NCBI RefSeq assembly: GCF_963855985.1
Contig: NC_087098.1
Span: forward strand, 11,862,501-11,926,500
DNA: 64,000 nt
Direction: 5' to 3'
From: Ostrinia nubilalis
Taxonomy: Eukaryota > Arthropoda > Insecta > Lepidoptera > Crambidae
Part shown: in pieces, positions 1 to 12,171 of the stretch
Numbering within the stretch: the first letter of the stretch is position 1
Layout of the letters: each line of letters opens with the position of its first letter
Notes under the pieces: model-generated
Seen by the model: the letters and a program-made list of their open reading frames with translations, nothing else
Database searches by the model: none
What the model was told of the DNA's origin: nothing
Translations under genes and position numbers: made by a program

Positions 1-1084
1 ATAGAGGTGCTATAGTTGTATGTAGGTATTATAAACGTCCGTAAATCCGAGTAGGTAGTACTATAATTTTTCATGCAGGTACCTACTTATCATTCACACT
101 GTCACTTTCTCAACACGTTCGTAAGTTAGTATTCATCTTTCAAAAACAAACTTTATTTTCAATACTTTGAAAGTTTAACTTTCGGCCCAATTAAGTTTTA
201 TGTAATGAACCCTACACCTGCAAATTGGTCCCGTATCTACAACCGCAATGCTGGCTTAACGTTTACTCAAGATTACGTCAAAATTGGGCCCGGATTAATA
301 ACTACCTGCAACCCTGTATAAGGGGATAACTTGCTTGAGACGATGCTAAATTTTAATACCCCCAGATGTTAAGTATGAAGATGATGGTATGGAGAATATG
401 CTATGATGTTAATTATGTTTACTTGGATTGCTCTTACAAATATTAATTAGAAAATGAGAACGACAAAGTTTTGTGCGATTATGATTGTCTCGACTGATTT
501 TACGACACTCCACCCCTAAGGGGGTAAAACGGGGTCCACGTGTACGAAGTCGCGGACGGCCGCTAGTTCTATATGTATACGTTTGTATTTAGTTTTTGTG
601 GTGCATTAAGAAACAAATAAATGAATATTGCACCGATCTGAAAATAAACTTAGATATTTTTAAACGAAATATCCTACAATAAAGGCATTGCTCAAAAAGT
701 TATCGCCCACTATTGTCGACTCCCAAACAATTAATAACCCCGTCGATCTCTTAACTACCGTTATGAAATCCAAATTAATAACCGGAGGTTGAAACACCGT
801 CGATTTCCAATAATCGACCGGCAGATGTCAACAAAGAAGGCAAACTTCCGAAAGAGTTGGAAAGTAATATCGCTCCCACGAGTATACAGTCAATAATAAA
901 CAAGGGGCGTTTGATACACTTGTAAACTAATAACTCAGCCCCCAGACCTGCTATGTATTATTAAACAATGGCCTGTGACAAATAAGCTACTGAATAGTGA
1001 AGATAAAGCGTAGAATTTGGATGCCTGAAACTGTGATCAATACGAATTATGTTGTTATAATCAGTCATACAAAAAAAAGTTATT
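1..1084. other. Intergenic, no gene seen
   Basis: No open frame here is longer than chance and nothing resembles a known protein. The stretch is AT-rich and contains one CTAGC-type repeat fragment, listed separately. The segment from about 700 to 860 is somewhat richer in GC and could be old repeat or conserved non-coding DNA; I cannot tell which. Confidence 0.6.
496..568 (-). repeat. CTAGC-type short interspersed element, fragment
   Basis: The reverse complement opens with CTAGCGGCCGTCCGCGACTT, continues with the 'gtacacgtggacccc' segment and then the 'ccccttaggggtgg' segment. It matches the fuller copies at 3335 and 29325. Only the first ~73 bases are kept, so this is a truncated copy. It is a SINE-like family common in Lepidoptera by my recognition; the exact family name is not assigned. 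Confidence 0.7.
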
Positions 1085-1135
1085 TGGGGGAGGCCTGTGT
1101 CCAGCAGTGGATGTCTTTCGGCTGAAACGAACGAA
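1085..1135 (+). repeat. RTE-like LINE 3' end, short remnant
   Basis: The segment has the sense 'ggaggcctgtgtccagcagtgg' arrangement followed by 'tttcggctgaaacgaacga'. This matches the last ~50 bases of the longer RTE-like fragments at 11950 and 20418. It corresponds to the C-terminal 'EAFVQQW' region plus the short 3' tail of the element. No coding capacity remains. Confidence 0.65.
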
Positions 1136-2036
1136 AAAACGATAAAAAAAATAAGTTTTCATATTAATAGGTACATATTTTTACACTTTATTTAATGTAT
1201 TTTTGTTTTTGAGTCAGTACTTTAAAACTCTGCTATTGATTTTTCATATCTGAAGTACAGTGAGCTACAGTGGGCTTCAGCTAGGTACCCATTTCAGTTT
1301 TTTCTTTCGCTCTCATCAAATTGTATTTATTTGCGATAGAATAGAACAAGGCAGACGACCAAGACATGGCCGGAAATGGATAGCTGGAACTGCTGCACTG
1401 TACTTACTTGAATAGATTGTAGTAGAATTTTAATAACTGATCAGCAACAAATTAATATGACAATAGTACCTACTATTATTTATTATCATTAGTCATTAAT
1501 AAATAATGAGGTTCTTCTATGCTTTTATTTACGCACAGCTTGGCATAAGATGGGATCAAGAAGGGTGGTTTAATTGAATTTTTGGAAGATGTCACTTGTC
1601 CTTAGCGTTCTAGGGAGTATCGTTTTCCGTAGGCTGCTTTATGTTTTGGGTGACAGTTATTTGGTTACACTTTATTTGTTTAGTGAGAAGGGTCATGTTT
1701 CATGTAATTTGTATTATGATGGTGCCAAAAATAACGGTGTCAAGTTAATTGATTTTAAGTTACAAATAAAGCGCCAGATAATGAATCCAGTAACATTTTT
1801 TATCGATTTGGAAATTAAGCAACAGATTCTAAACGCAGTAGGATACAAATGTTTTCAATTTAGTTTATTCTGGAATTTAATATTTCGCTATAATTTCAAC
1901 GCGCTCTTTTTCTCAAACTCTACATTTTTTTATAATTTACGAGTATTGATTGATTAACAATAGCAAGTAAGTACTATGTCGATTCCCTATTATTCCATAA
2001 GTTCTCATTATTTTAATCGCGTTCGGTGGAGGTTCC
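1136..2036. other. Intergenic, no gene seen
   Basis: A 127-codon open frame at 1574-1957 starts from a non-ATG codon, has no recognisable domain and an AT-driven composition rich in F, L, N and Y. I regard it as chance. The bases at 1340-1400 ('gaacaaggcagacgaccaagac') have a slight look of a retroelement C-terminus, but too little remains to call. Confidence 0.55.
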
Positions 2037-2093
2037 CGAACGCGATGGAGGACTGTTGTGGACGCCCTCTGCCCCATCTAGGGGTCAAGTAAG
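2037..2093 (+). pseudogene. LINE reverse transcriptase C-terminal scrap
   Basis: In one frame from 2037 the codons read RTRWRTVVDALCPI followed by a stop at 2079-2081. This resembles the extreme C-terminus of lepidopteran LINE polyproteins, which often end in an 'RxxWRxxVxALC' motif. Nothing recognisable lies upstream, so at best it is a heavily 5'-truncated remnant. The match is short and could be chance. Confidence 0.35.
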
Positions 2094-3165
2094 TCAAGTT
2101 TCATTTAATAATTCCTCCAAGTTTGACATATAACCCACTAATATTAGTATCGCACAACCACACCGGCTGTTGTCGGATAATGTCATCTCAGCCAACAAAA
2201 TATTCCCTGAATTTTTACCGCATTTCCAGGGGCCACCAAACCAAAATCGGGGCTAATCCGACCCAAACGAAACATATAGGGTAAGAAAGAAACAAATGTG
2301 CCGAGGGTTATTACGGTATTGCGGACGGTGCGATCATAACAGTAATTCACATTTGTGTGATATACGATGTGTGACACGTTGCCTCCTGGCCACCTTCTGG
2401 GTTGCCACAGCTTAAAATAATAGAAGGTATTTTTTTCACTATTTGGGAAAGTCAAGAAAACAAGAATAAGTTACCCAACGAGATCTGCCCTTGTGAATGT
2501 TGCTTGTATTTTTATCGGCTTCGTCGTCATTTTCACTGTATATTTTTTAATATAATCTTTAGTTATATCTCCACTTTTTAATGATGATTGACACTTTGTG
2601 AAACTTATCTTTCGAAGCTTTATTCAGAATACAAAATGTTTTAAATCGTTTAGAATTTTATTTCATCTGCATAAATATGGTATCTTGAGATAAAAAAGTA
2701 AAGCACGAGTGTCAGCTGTAAGCTGTACCTTCTATGTTCAGTTACTGAACAGCAATAGATGGCGCTAACAGTAGCCTAACTCGCGGTTTAGTTTCTATCA
2801 GCGCCAAGACTTTCCATAATATTTGTTTGTAACAAAGATACTGTTGCTACATTACTCTGTGTGTTAACGACTAGCCCACCTGACCACTAATCTTAGCTGT
2901 ATTGGCTTGTTAGCGCCACTCCTGCTTTACTACGATTCAGACCCTTTGTTTGTCAATTTTATAGCACATAAGTTATATGACGGCTTGCTCAAATATATTA
3001 TGGGATGTTTCATAATTTGTACGAAATCGTAGACAGGACAGAAACAAGGAAAAGTCAATGTTAAACTGTTATTTGTCTCTATTTCTAACTGGTTAATCTG
3101 GGCATATGGTTCAGCAGTTGAAGTCCTTTGACTGAAATAATGATGGAGATGGAACTGTGTTAACT
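2094..3165. other. Intergenic, no gene seen
   Basis: AT-rich sequence without a credible gene. Around 2755-2835 there are two forms of the 'gatggcgct'/'cagcgcca' motif that recurs in lepidopteran intergenic DNA. 3105-3155 may be a much-decayed RTE-like 3' end ('cagcagttgaagtcctttgactgaa'). Confidence 0.5.
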
Positions 3166-3190
3166 GTTACTGTTAACAGTTAACAGTAAC
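3166..3190. repeat. Short perfect palindrome
   Basis: Two 12-base arms, GTTACTGTTAAC and its exact reverse complement GTTAACAGTAAC, are separated by one base. It could form a cruciform or a tight RNA hairpin. It adjoins the decayed RTE-like remnant and may be a chance product of TTAAC-rich simple sequence. Confidence 0.8.
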
Positions 3191-3334
3191 TGTGAATCAC
3201 AAGTACATTATGTACTTACAGACGTATTTTTACGTCATAAAAGATTATGATTTACAGATCAAAATATTTCAATACCATGCCAAAAATTATAATAGAGTTC
3301 ACATTTCTAGAGCTTTATTCATCTTTATTACACA

Positions 3335-3528
3335 ACTAGCGGCCGCCCGCGTCTTCGTACGCGTGGATCCCGTTTTACCCCCTTAGGGGTGGAGTTTCGT
3401 AAAATCCTTTCTTAGCGGGTGCCTACGTCATAACATCTACCTGCATGCCAAATTTTAGCCCGATCCGTCCGATGATTTGGTTGATAGTCAGTCAGTCAGT
3501 CAGTCACCTTTGAGTTTTATATATTTAG
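3335..3528 (+). repeat. CTAGC-type short interspersed element, near full length
   Basis: It opens CTAGCGGCCGCCCGCGTCTT, continues through 'gtacgcgtggatcccg' and 'ttacccccttaggggtgg', and ends in GTCA tandem units (3487-3506) followed by 'gagttttatatattta'. The copy at 29325 shares the same order of blocks, including the terminal 'agtcagtca' and 'tttatagatta'. No coding capacity. A SINE-like origin is inferred from size, dispersed copies and lack of inverted ends. Confidence 0.75.
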
Positions 3529-5927
3529 AAGTCAAAAGTTCATACTAAATCTAGTTATCTTTAAAGTTTCGCTTTCCACAACACCGGCCTTGCCTTAATT
3601 GTCGACTAAAGCGCTCCTAAGCAATATCAAATTTCCAAAGTTCTAAACTAATATTCCATCGTCTAAAAGGTTGTCTTTGTGAAGTTATTATAAATCAATG
3701 AAGCGCCAAATAAGGGGCTTAAATATTGCTAAACTTGCAGAGCAGTAGGTACTTGTGGTGCCGCCAATTACTGAAGGACTCAAACTGCTAAGTTCTAGTG
3801 AACCAATAATTTGTCGTTTGCTCAAATTCTTGACAGCGGATTAACTTTGAAATCTTGCGAGCTTATTACCAAGCGTTGGGTACACAAGTTGTTTGAACAA
3901 GACTTTAGTGGTTGTCTCCATTTAAAATGTATTTGGAAGCGGTATTTCTAACAAAACCAGTATTTTACCTGCTTTTGATATTTACAAAAACATTTAGGTA
4001 TGAGTTAGGTAATTGAGTAATGAGAAGTAAATGTTAGTGAACTTCATTATTAGAAATTGACGCATAAGAATTCTGAAATGTAGAGCTTCTTTCTATACGT
4101 CCCTTTAGCTTGATATTATGACTATGATATTAGATACGAAAAGTACAATAAATTAGAAACTACATAGGTACTCAAAAACTTTGTGCATGTTATTTCCTGT
4201 TGTATTGAGCAATTTTAGTAAGCAGCAATCGGTGCAAGTTTTTACTTTGACGTGATAAAAGAAGACATTATTTTTTCGTCAATTCTTGCTTCTAAACAAA
4301 CAATAGGGGCGATGGCTTCCCGGTGGGCGCGGCTGAATGAGCTAATTATTTACAATCCGACACGCAACCAGAACTTTGTTCCAAAAAACTGTTACGTGAA
4401 ATCTCATTTCCTTAGTTTACTTTGTGTCCGTAAAAAACAAAACCCTGTCGTATGTTTTGTGAATTGATAAACTCTTTCGATGACTTTAAATTTGCATTCT
4501 GGCCGCTAACGATAATGATATTAAAAAGAATGCTCGGTTTAATTTCAAAATGAGAACGTGGTATTGTTCGACGAGGGCCGACGGGTTCGGTCGCCTGATC
4601 GCCTCGCGTGTCTCATGCCAGCCTCAAATTAAAACGCGGGCGATAAGACACCATGCACCTCACGACTGTCGCACGACGCGTCTCTTTTAATTACGCACCC
4701 TACGCCATATTAAAATTTATCTACCCCTTTTAAAATTCGAATTCAGAACGGTTAAAAAATAGTTGATCCTTGCGGCCAGTTGGTTGAGTTGAATAAGCGG
4801 ATTAAACACGTTTGACAGTTGGAACTGCGGCTGGACGTGTGCTTGTCTTTTTCGCTTCATTAAAATACTCGAGAATATTTTCTGAGCAAAAATCCGACAG
4901 AATAAAATTAATGATATCGATTAACAGGCGTCGGCGTGGAGATCGCGTGCGGGTGATGCGAAGTGCGACACCTTCGGGGAGCCCGTGTGTGTCAGTTTTA
5001 ATTGGGCCTCCTTTAGCCTTGTCCCGATCCGGAATGTGATCATCCTTATTTATTTGAGGTCACGGACTCACTTTTGAGTCTATTTGCGTGATCGTTTCAA
5101 ATAAATCCGTTTCGAGTCTGATTTGTTGATGTAACTTTTAATAGATTTGATAAAATCAGTTTTTTACAAGCTGTTTTAGAAATGTGATACCCATTTACGA
5201 AATTTTAAAAGAGGTCGTTCTAAATATAGCAGAAGAAAAACCTTTGGATGTTTTTGTTTCAGCCTTAAAATAGCCTGTACTTTTTTAAACTTAATAGCCG
5301 CAATAAGAACCTATAACTACATTTAATTTTACTGTTAGCAGTCATTTTCTTTGATTCGTAGAGTGAACATTATTATTTTTATTAATAACATTAGCTGAGT
5401 TAATTAAGTAATAGATGTGTCTTTCTGCTCACAGTGTCATTCTTGAACGAAGTAGAAAGGAACTTTTACCCGAGCAGTAACAGCATTTGACATTGCCTAA
5501 TTTGATTACACCCAGAGATAATTTGTAGAAGTCTTTCGCAAATTAATAAATTGGAGATGCCATTTTGGTAAGTGATAAATTAATTTTGAAGCAATTAAAG
5601 CATATTATAAGTTTGTTTGAAAGTGCTTAACGATAATTTGGCGTGTTAAATAAGAAACACAGTTTGTTTGACTTTTGGTTTTATTGTTGGAGATGTCTAG
5701 AGGACGCCAAGTAATTTTAGATGTAGAACGTCGTAACTTATCTTCATTAGACTTTTATTAAATAAGGTTATAAATAACTAAGAGTGAACTAAGAAAAGTT
5801 GTCTGCCAAGTATTTTATGTTCTTGTGTTACGAGTAATTCAATTTCCACACAGAGCCTAGAGTTGCGTAATGTTTAGTTTACCGAATAGGTAACGAAGTT
5901 CGCCGAGCCAGATATTTTCAAATATTA
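3529..5927. other. Intergenic with two GC-richer blocks
   Basis: No gene is supported. Two blocks stand out from the AT-rich background: about 4555-4700 and about 4915-5035, both rich in CpG and free of recognised repeats. Such blocks in insect intergenic DNA are candidates for regulatory or otherwise constrained sequence, but the sequence alone does not prove this. Short open frames at 4252 and 4812 look like chance. Confidence 0.5.
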
Positions 5928-6038
5928 GGCTAGGTTGCACCATCTTACTTTAACTGAGACAAAAATTGCTGTCAAACTCTATACAAAAAACACTGGTTAT
6001 CGTTATAGTTACGGTCAAAGTTAACGTGCGACTCAACC
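5928..6038 (+). mobile_element. ~115-bp TIR MITE (family A), copy 1
   Basis: It begins GGCTAGGTTGCACCATCTTA and ends with the inverted form '...gactcaacc'. The interior has the family's 'gtcaaactctatacaaaa' and 'ggttatcgttatagttacgg' blocks. It is flanked by TTA on the left and TAA on the right. Non-autonomous; a PIF/Harbinger link is inferred from the 3-bp TWA targets of the better copies. Confidence 0.85.
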
Positions 6039-6792
6039 TAAAGGTGTCAACCTACGTTCAGAAATTAACATTGCGATTTTATAGAATGAGTTAAAACACA
6101 TTTTTACTAGCGGTACAAAGTTCCCTGGGACAACTCGTATTTCATAATAAATGCAACCATAAATTAAATTAAATCAATCCTCAGAGAAACGAAATCTTTG
6201 TTTATATTTATTTATCTGTGACAAACTATTTTGGCAAATGAAGAGTATTTTCACTAATAGTAAGAAACTCTAAAGCCTGTATTATGAAATGAAGCCCAAG
6301 CCGCGAATCATATGCATGCATACCTAAAAAATTGAAGCTTATGTTTGGTCGAATTTCAATACATGAACTCTACAATGAGAAGGAGTTTTCACCACGTTGT
6401 TATTCACACTTAATAATAATAAGAAAATCACACGCTTTACGAAGGCCCATAGATTAAATATGGCCGCGATCATCTAATTTCATGGCGCTTGGTCTGTCCA
6501 ATGGTCGATTACGGGAAGGCAAATTGAACCATTCGTTGTAGGAGCTAGCATCTGTGCTGCCAACTTTGGGCAATTCACCCTGGTTTTGGGGAAATTATGA
6601 GGGTGACGGGTAAAATGAGACTTAAAATTTATTGACATCGAATGATTTTATCCAATATTGGGACTGTAAACTTGAAACTATTTACTGATTAATTGGGTTT
6701 GTAGAGTATCAATGTAGGAGTATTCTGTGTTAGCTAGCAGCTGAGCATATACATATGTAATGTTAAAAGTCTAAGTGTTTTTTAAAGTGACT

Positions 6793-6983
6793 CATCATCA
6801 TCATTTCAGCCATAGGACGTCCACTACTGAACATAGGCCTCCCCCAATGTTTTTTTTTTCTCTTTATTTGGGACAACAAACATTTACATTGAGGGCTTTC
6901 CATGTTGATCGATTGGTAGCGGCCTGCCTCCAGCGCCTCCCTGCTACCTTTATGATGTCGTCGGTCCACCTTGTGGGTGGACG
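6793..6983 (-). mobile_element. RTE-like LINE 3' fragment with (CAT)n tail
   Basis: On the minus strand it encodes a 'PPTRWTDD...KVAG' run followed by the 'TW' segment and the 3' end, then a tail that reads (ATG)n. On the plus strand it therefore opens with CAT repeats followed by 'ttcagccataggacgtcc'. The block at about 6850-6897 is absent from sister copies, so this copy carries an insertion of about 45 bp. The element is 5'-truncated, with no endonuclease or reverse transcriptase core. Confidence 0.75.
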
Positions 6984-7495
6984 TCTCACGCTGCTGAATA
7001 ATATTTATAACCAATTTAAAAGGACTAAACAACGGTAAGATTTTGTTTTAAAGACAAAATTAAGTGGTAAAAAACAGTGGTAAAAAACAGTGGTAAGATA
7101 AAATTCAGAGCTGGCAACATAGTCTAGCGCCGCCTTCTACCTATTGTCTAAATGAGACTGTTATCTTAGTGTTACGTATAATCCCTTCAATGGAATGAGA
7201 TTCGCCATAATAACTGGATATAGCGAACTTTGTTCTAAGAAGATTCTGTAATAAGCAGATTTTATTCTTTCGTTTTATCTGATTTCGTCTGGGATCTTTG
7301 TAATTGAATGTGGAATTATTTTTTGACACGAATGACATTTTGTCAGCTTTCCAATTTTCTGATGGATTTAGTACCTACACCACTGATGAGTCACAATTTA
7401 TCATGTCAGTTTTGTGATTAAAATGTCAATCAGTCTAAATAATATTCTTAAAACCTGAAACTTCATACTGAATACTCTCGTAGAGAGTTTTCTGA

Positions 7496-7556
7496 GGCTG
7501 GTTCCATACAAGAAACATCGGTAATCGTTATAGTTACGGTTAAAGGCAACTCAGCC
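7496..7556 (+). mobile_element. Family A MITE, copy 2, internally deleted
   Basis: Only the first few bases (GGCTGG) of the left end remain, fused to the interior 'ccatacaag...cggtaatcgttatagttacgg' block. The right end 'caactcagcc' is intact and followed by TAA. About half of the usual element, including most of the left arm, is missing. Confidence 0.75.
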
Positions 7557-7559
7557 TAA

Positions 7560-8343
7560 AACTTTTATTATTGTAAATTCTGTCGAAATTGCCAATTTTT
7601 ATTAGACACACGCAGAAAAACTGATCAATTAACACAAACTTTAATAGAATAGTTTAAGTTTTATCTTACACTCTATTACATCAAATTACACTTAAGATTT
7701 TTGAATACACTGTTGTTTGCAAGTACTACATAGACTACGTTATCAGATCCTCCAACCCAAGATATATTCGCCATAAAAACGACATGAGGGCTAAGAATTT
7801 ACGCCGCCCTGTTCTGTATTTTAAAATTACCCAGAAGAAACACACCTCTGTGCAATAAAATTTAGATTTACAACTACGAAAGTCAATAAAGTGTTGTATG
7901 AACCCCTGAGGGAGGCAGCACTTACTTGAATGAGGAGCTCCATAGAATGGGGAGACCGAGGTGAGTTGTAACAGAGGAGAGTTTTGGAAACCTAAACTAT
8001 CTGCGAGCTCGCAACAGCGCGCATTTGGTAGCTTGAGACTTGATGTAAAAACGCCCACTGTAAGAGCTCGATAGCAGTTCATAAGTCCGAAAAAATCGAC
8101 AATGTCGCAACTCTCTCTATTACAACTTACCTCAGCCTCCTCTTATTAGAACACGTTTCAAGTATAGAGCACGCTTGTGTTTAAATTTCCCTCGAGTGTT
8201 ACAATATTGAAGGTATGCAATATTGAGTAGATCACCTTTCCAATTTTTAAGTATCTTCCTTGGGTGTAAAGTATTTCTTTACTAAGAAGCATATTTTATG
8301 CGTATCTTTTGTTTTTACAAAGCCAAAATATCAGACTACACAT
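7560..8343. other. Intergenic, no gene seen
   Basis: A 115-codon open frame on the minus strand (7735-8082) has no recognisable domain and no supporting context. It is rich in F, L and S and I treat it as chance. Confidence 0.5.
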
Positions 8344-8400
8344 TTTTGTGGCAAACTCGCTCTTATTACAACTGCATTAGAAGCCACAGTGTTTAAACAT
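8344..8400 (+). repeat. Unclassified dispersed repeat X, copy
   Basis: It contains 'ggcaaactcgctcttattac' and then 'agccacagtgttta', the order shared with copies at 30332, 35940 and, inverted, 54325. No inverted ends and no coding capacity. See the finding on repeat X. Confidence 0.6.
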
Positions 8401-8788
8401 TAACTTTAAAAAGTATGTAAAATGTACGCTAATGACTGTAAATAACTTGCAATCTGAATCAATACACCCACACATTATTAATCAATATTTAAAAAATAAC
8501 TTCAATTCACTATAAACCTAATACCTAAACATAAAAACATTAATAAGCAGTCATTTATTATTTATTGCAATGAAATAGGTAATTCTACACAAAAGTGTAG
8601 ACAATTAAACAACAATGAGTTGAAATCAAAAATGTTTTGATATCGCATTCCTCAATCAAGCCGTTGATTGACTTATATGCGTAATCACCGCTTTTATTGC
8701 CAACCATAGACAAGGTGTCGTAATAGACGCCATCTTGATGGTTCTATACTCCATGGTTGAAGTATCAAAAACTAAGAAGATTGTGGTT

Positions 8789-8856
8789 CATCATCATCAT
8801 CATTTCAGCCATAGGACGTCCACTGCTGAACATAGGCCTCTCCCAATAATTTCCAC
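8789..8856 (-). mobile_element. RTE-like LINE 3' end with (CAT)n tail
   Basis: Five CAT units are followed by 'ttcagccataggacgtcc', 'actgctgaacataggcctc' and 'ccaataatttccac', matching the copies at 6793, 8981 and 34493. Only the last ~65 bases of the element are present. The open frame running through it is not a gene. Confidence 0.75.
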
Positions 8857-8980
8857 ACTTCCACTTGATTGTGGTTACTTTTGCAGTATTGGTGTGTTGT
8901 ATAAAATTAAAATAAGATCATGTATGTCTATACTACGGTAGATCAGAGTGTCTAATGCCACTGTTCATTTATAAAGTAAT

Positions 8981-9119
8981 CATCATCATCATTTTAGCTT
9001 CAGGACGTTCACTGTTGAACCTCCGCCAATGATTTCCAGATTCGCCGATTGGTAACGGCCTGCTTCCAGCGCCTTCCGACTACCCTGCATGAGGTCGTCT
9101 GTCTACTTTGTGGGTGGAT
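8981..9119 (-). mobile_element. RTE-like LINE 3' fragment with (CAT)n tail
   Basis: CAT repeats are followed by 'ttttagcttcaggacgttc' and a segment ending 'tctactttgtgggtgg'. The minus strand corresponds to the 'PPTRWTDD' to C-terminus region of RTE-like proteins, now with several substitutions. It lies about 125 bp from another fragment in the same orientation (8789), so two insertions or one disrupted copy are both possible. Confidence 0.7.
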
Positions 9120-11500
9120 AAACGACTGTACTGTACCATACAACCACTACACCAAACCGCCGACTTAAAATCTTTCCTTTTTGATAAGTCTTGTATGAAT
9201 TTAAAACAAAAACATTATTGCAGGTAAAACTTAATGACAATGTTACTTTCATGGCAGTTATTATATTATTTTATTTATTTTATAGTAAGTACAGTGGTGC
9301 AAAATTTACACAAAAATACAAAATTTCGGCATCTAATCTCCAATGATAAGTGGTCTGTACTGTTAGTGGTCAGTCGTGTTTTGATTCACTTCTAAAACAA
9401 GTTCCTCGCTCTGCTTATGATATTTTAATAGGCAGTGTTGCTTCCGAACTGTACGTTAAACGCGTAATTAGGGTACCAGCAATAAACAGTAATAAACTTA
9501 TCTGGCTGTAAAAAACGGTACTACGATATCTTGAGCCGAGGTGGTGCAACGTGGCTTAACATAATTGAGAAAGTTTTATTTTAAGAAAAAAGTCTGCGTT
9601 TTACAAGAAAGTGTAATAGAAGATTCAATCAATTTGAGCTTGTTTAAGATCTGAACGATATTCGTCACCGACACTACGAGAGATTATTGATTGAAAGGCT
9701 TTGTGATGTAAAAATAAATATATTGTAAAAATAAAATCAAGTTACATTGCTTTTAGTTCAGAGTAGAAAAGTCAAGAGAAGAGAAAAAAGTGACAATCGA
9801 TAAAAACACATAAAAGAAAAAGAAGTTTCTCGCCAGCCAGGCGACTGGCCAAGGAGTTTGGTCGTACATTTGCGACCTCTACAATTTTACTAGGCCGTAA
9901 CATTAGACAGACCTGTACAAGATCTGTGTTCTACAAGAAACTGTAATAGTCGATTCAACTTTAATTAAAACTTGTGAATGAATGAATTTTGATACGTAGA
10001 GCTGAATCTCTACATATTTTGGAGTTGTTTTAGAATAGTAGCTACAACTGATCTTCGAAATATGGTTCCATGTTGTCCCACGATTTTCTTAAGCGTATTT
10101 TATTTTCAATAGACATGACCTAAATAATAATGTTCTGTGTAAATATTAATGTTAGTATTTATTCTGAGACGGATGTCACAGATGTGATGCAGATTGTGAA
10201 GTGTTTTGTTAAATAATGAGTTTACATAAAAATATTTTAAAATAACAGTCCATTAGATAGTAAGAACTCTCAGGTAAATCTTTGTCATAGAAATAAACTT
10301 GTGTAAATCCAGTGCTAGTTACTAAACCTACTTTTCAATCACACATCGTGTTTTCCTTTTTATTAACAACTTTGGGTGATGTACAAAAATAATCCGTACC
10401 TATCTATCTTAATCAATAAAACATAAACCCAGTTATTCAAACCGATCACTTCAATCAATAAACGTATATTGCAACGGAAGTCCTAGATCAAGCGCATTAT
10501 CTCATAAATCCAGTTAAAATAAACTATCATCAAACGAATCTGAAATCAAATTGATAGTGTTTGGAACGTGTCACAGTTAAAATTTATTTTTATTAAGCGA
10601 GTGCGAGCAAATGAAACTAGCAAATAAAATGGATCGCGTAAACAAATGGGGCTTGCTACTTATTATTGGAATCAGGCTGATAGGGACTGGCACTATTGAT
10701 AGAGACTATCGAGGTCATGGAGACCGATGAAAAAAATATACCTTACTTGATAACTATGAAAAGGCTGGTGGCTTGAACAATCCTCTATATTTTTTATAAA
10801 AATGTTAGAAAAGTTTGGATTGTTTTGTTTCTCTACTAGTACCTCCTTATTGAGCCTGATGATATATCAATCTGTGTCTCTTAGTTGAGAGTCAAACCCT
10901 CAAGATCGAGAGGGTTACTATTTTACTGTTTGACCGAAGGACCTAATAATAAGCGGTGAAAACATTTTTTTTTATTCTGTCCCAAAAGACATCCTGAACC
11001 TTATCGTCTGAATTATGTATACTACATATGATAGGGGCGACAATGCCAACCTAAACACTGTGGTATACGCTTATGTAGCTTCCATTTTTTCAATCAATGA
11101 ATAGTCTGATGTGTAATGTTCATTCAATAGACATAGTTCAAGAAAAACTCAGTCTTCATCAAGGTTGGTAATAATAGCTCACAGAGATTATATAGGACAA
11201 CTTCAATGGAGTAAAAACATCGAATTGTAAACAAACTCTCGAACTCTATACGGGCGGAATAAATCAAAATCCCTTTTGAAGCTGTATCAAGGGGCTCAGG
11301 AACATCTGTTAATAGATGAAGTAACATGTTTTCTTGATGTCAATGTTTTTTTTATTATTTTTGTGTAGAAAGGGTTGATATTTATGAGATTTAAGGAAAT
11401 ACGTAATTTTGATATTTAATATATTGGAACGATACGATTTTATTGTCGGTAATAAATAAAAAAAACATCTTTTTCATAAACATTTAAAATATATATGTAT
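9120..11500. other. Intergenic, no gene seen
   Basis: AT-rich DNA with only short chance open frames. It contains a minus-strand copy of repeat X, listed separately. No promoter-like or GC-rich block stands out. Confidence 0.6.
11034..11085 (-). repeat. Repeat X, partial copy
   Basis: Reading the minus strand, 'ataagcgtataccacagtg' is followed by 'tttaggttggcattgtcgcc'. This parallels the 'cacagtgtttagcttgatgtgctgtcgcc' order of the copy at 30332. Weakly conserved. Confidence 0.45.
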
Positions 11501-11735
11501 ACTAGCTGACCCGGCGAACTTTGTACCGCCTTAGCGTAGCTTTGATGCACTACTTTATTTTGTAAAATGTATACTTTTCAATATTTCTGAGAGATTTTCT
11601 TAATATTTTTTTCCGTAAGAACCATCCTTGGACTTCCACAAACATTAAAAAAAAAGAATTATCGAAATCGGTTCAGCCGTTCACACGTGATGCCGTGACA
11701 ACGCGAAACGGGTTTCATTTTTATATATATAGATT
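11501..11735 (+). repeat. Short interspersed element opening CTAGCTGACCC
   Basis: It opens CTAGCTGACCCGGCGAACTT, contains 'tcggttcagccgttcacacg' near the 3' part and ends in a TATATATAGAT-type tail. This is a very common lepidopteran interspersed element by my recognition. No inverted ends are visible. A minus-strand open frame overlapping its 3' part is not a gene. Confidence 0.75.
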
Positions 11736-11949
11736 ACACAAAACAAATAACAGGTAAAATAATAATAGGGATGTTGTATTTCGTTTGTGTGGTAAAGTAT
11801 TGCTATAATTTTGTAGGTATAATAACTATCATTATTTTTAGCGACATTCCCGAACTGGAAGCAGCTAGCCAGTTTAACATAGCAGTTGTAGATTCGAATC
11901 ATGCTGGGTAGGCATTTGCTACCATTGTAATAAGCACTGAAATTGAATA

Positions 11950-12171
11950 GGGAGTATTATGATTGTAATAGCTCGTAGAGCTCATGGCCGCTGGGACAGA
12001 AAAGTTCTCGAGTGGCGACCACGAGCCGGAAGACGTAGTGTGGGCAGACCTCCCACTAGGTGGACCGACGATCTGGTGAAGGTGCCTCGATGCGGGCGGC
12101 GTATGACCGGTCTTTGTGGAAAACCTTTGTCCAGCTATGGACGTCTTTCGGCTGAAACGAACGAACGATTA
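11950..12171 (+). pseudogene. RTE-like LINE C-terminal fragment
   Basis: One frame reads HGRWDRKVLEWRPRAGRR followed by SVGRPPTRWTDDLVKV, a C-terminal signature of lepidopteran RTE-like endonuclease/reverse transcriptases. After LVKV the frame is lost through a short deletion and the remaining 3' end ('cctttgtccagctatgg', then 'ggctgaaacgaacgaacga') is out of frame. No upstream reverse transcriptase domain is present. A dead 5'-truncated copy. Confidence 0.8.

Noticed and set aside
7735..8082. 115-codon minus-strand frame
   Set aside because: No domain, codon use unlike the Toll gene, no supporting signals.
11840..11920. tRNA-like 'GATTCGAATC' near a 'agctagccag' segment
   Set aside because: Arms do not pair as a tRNA; at most a decayed SINE head.
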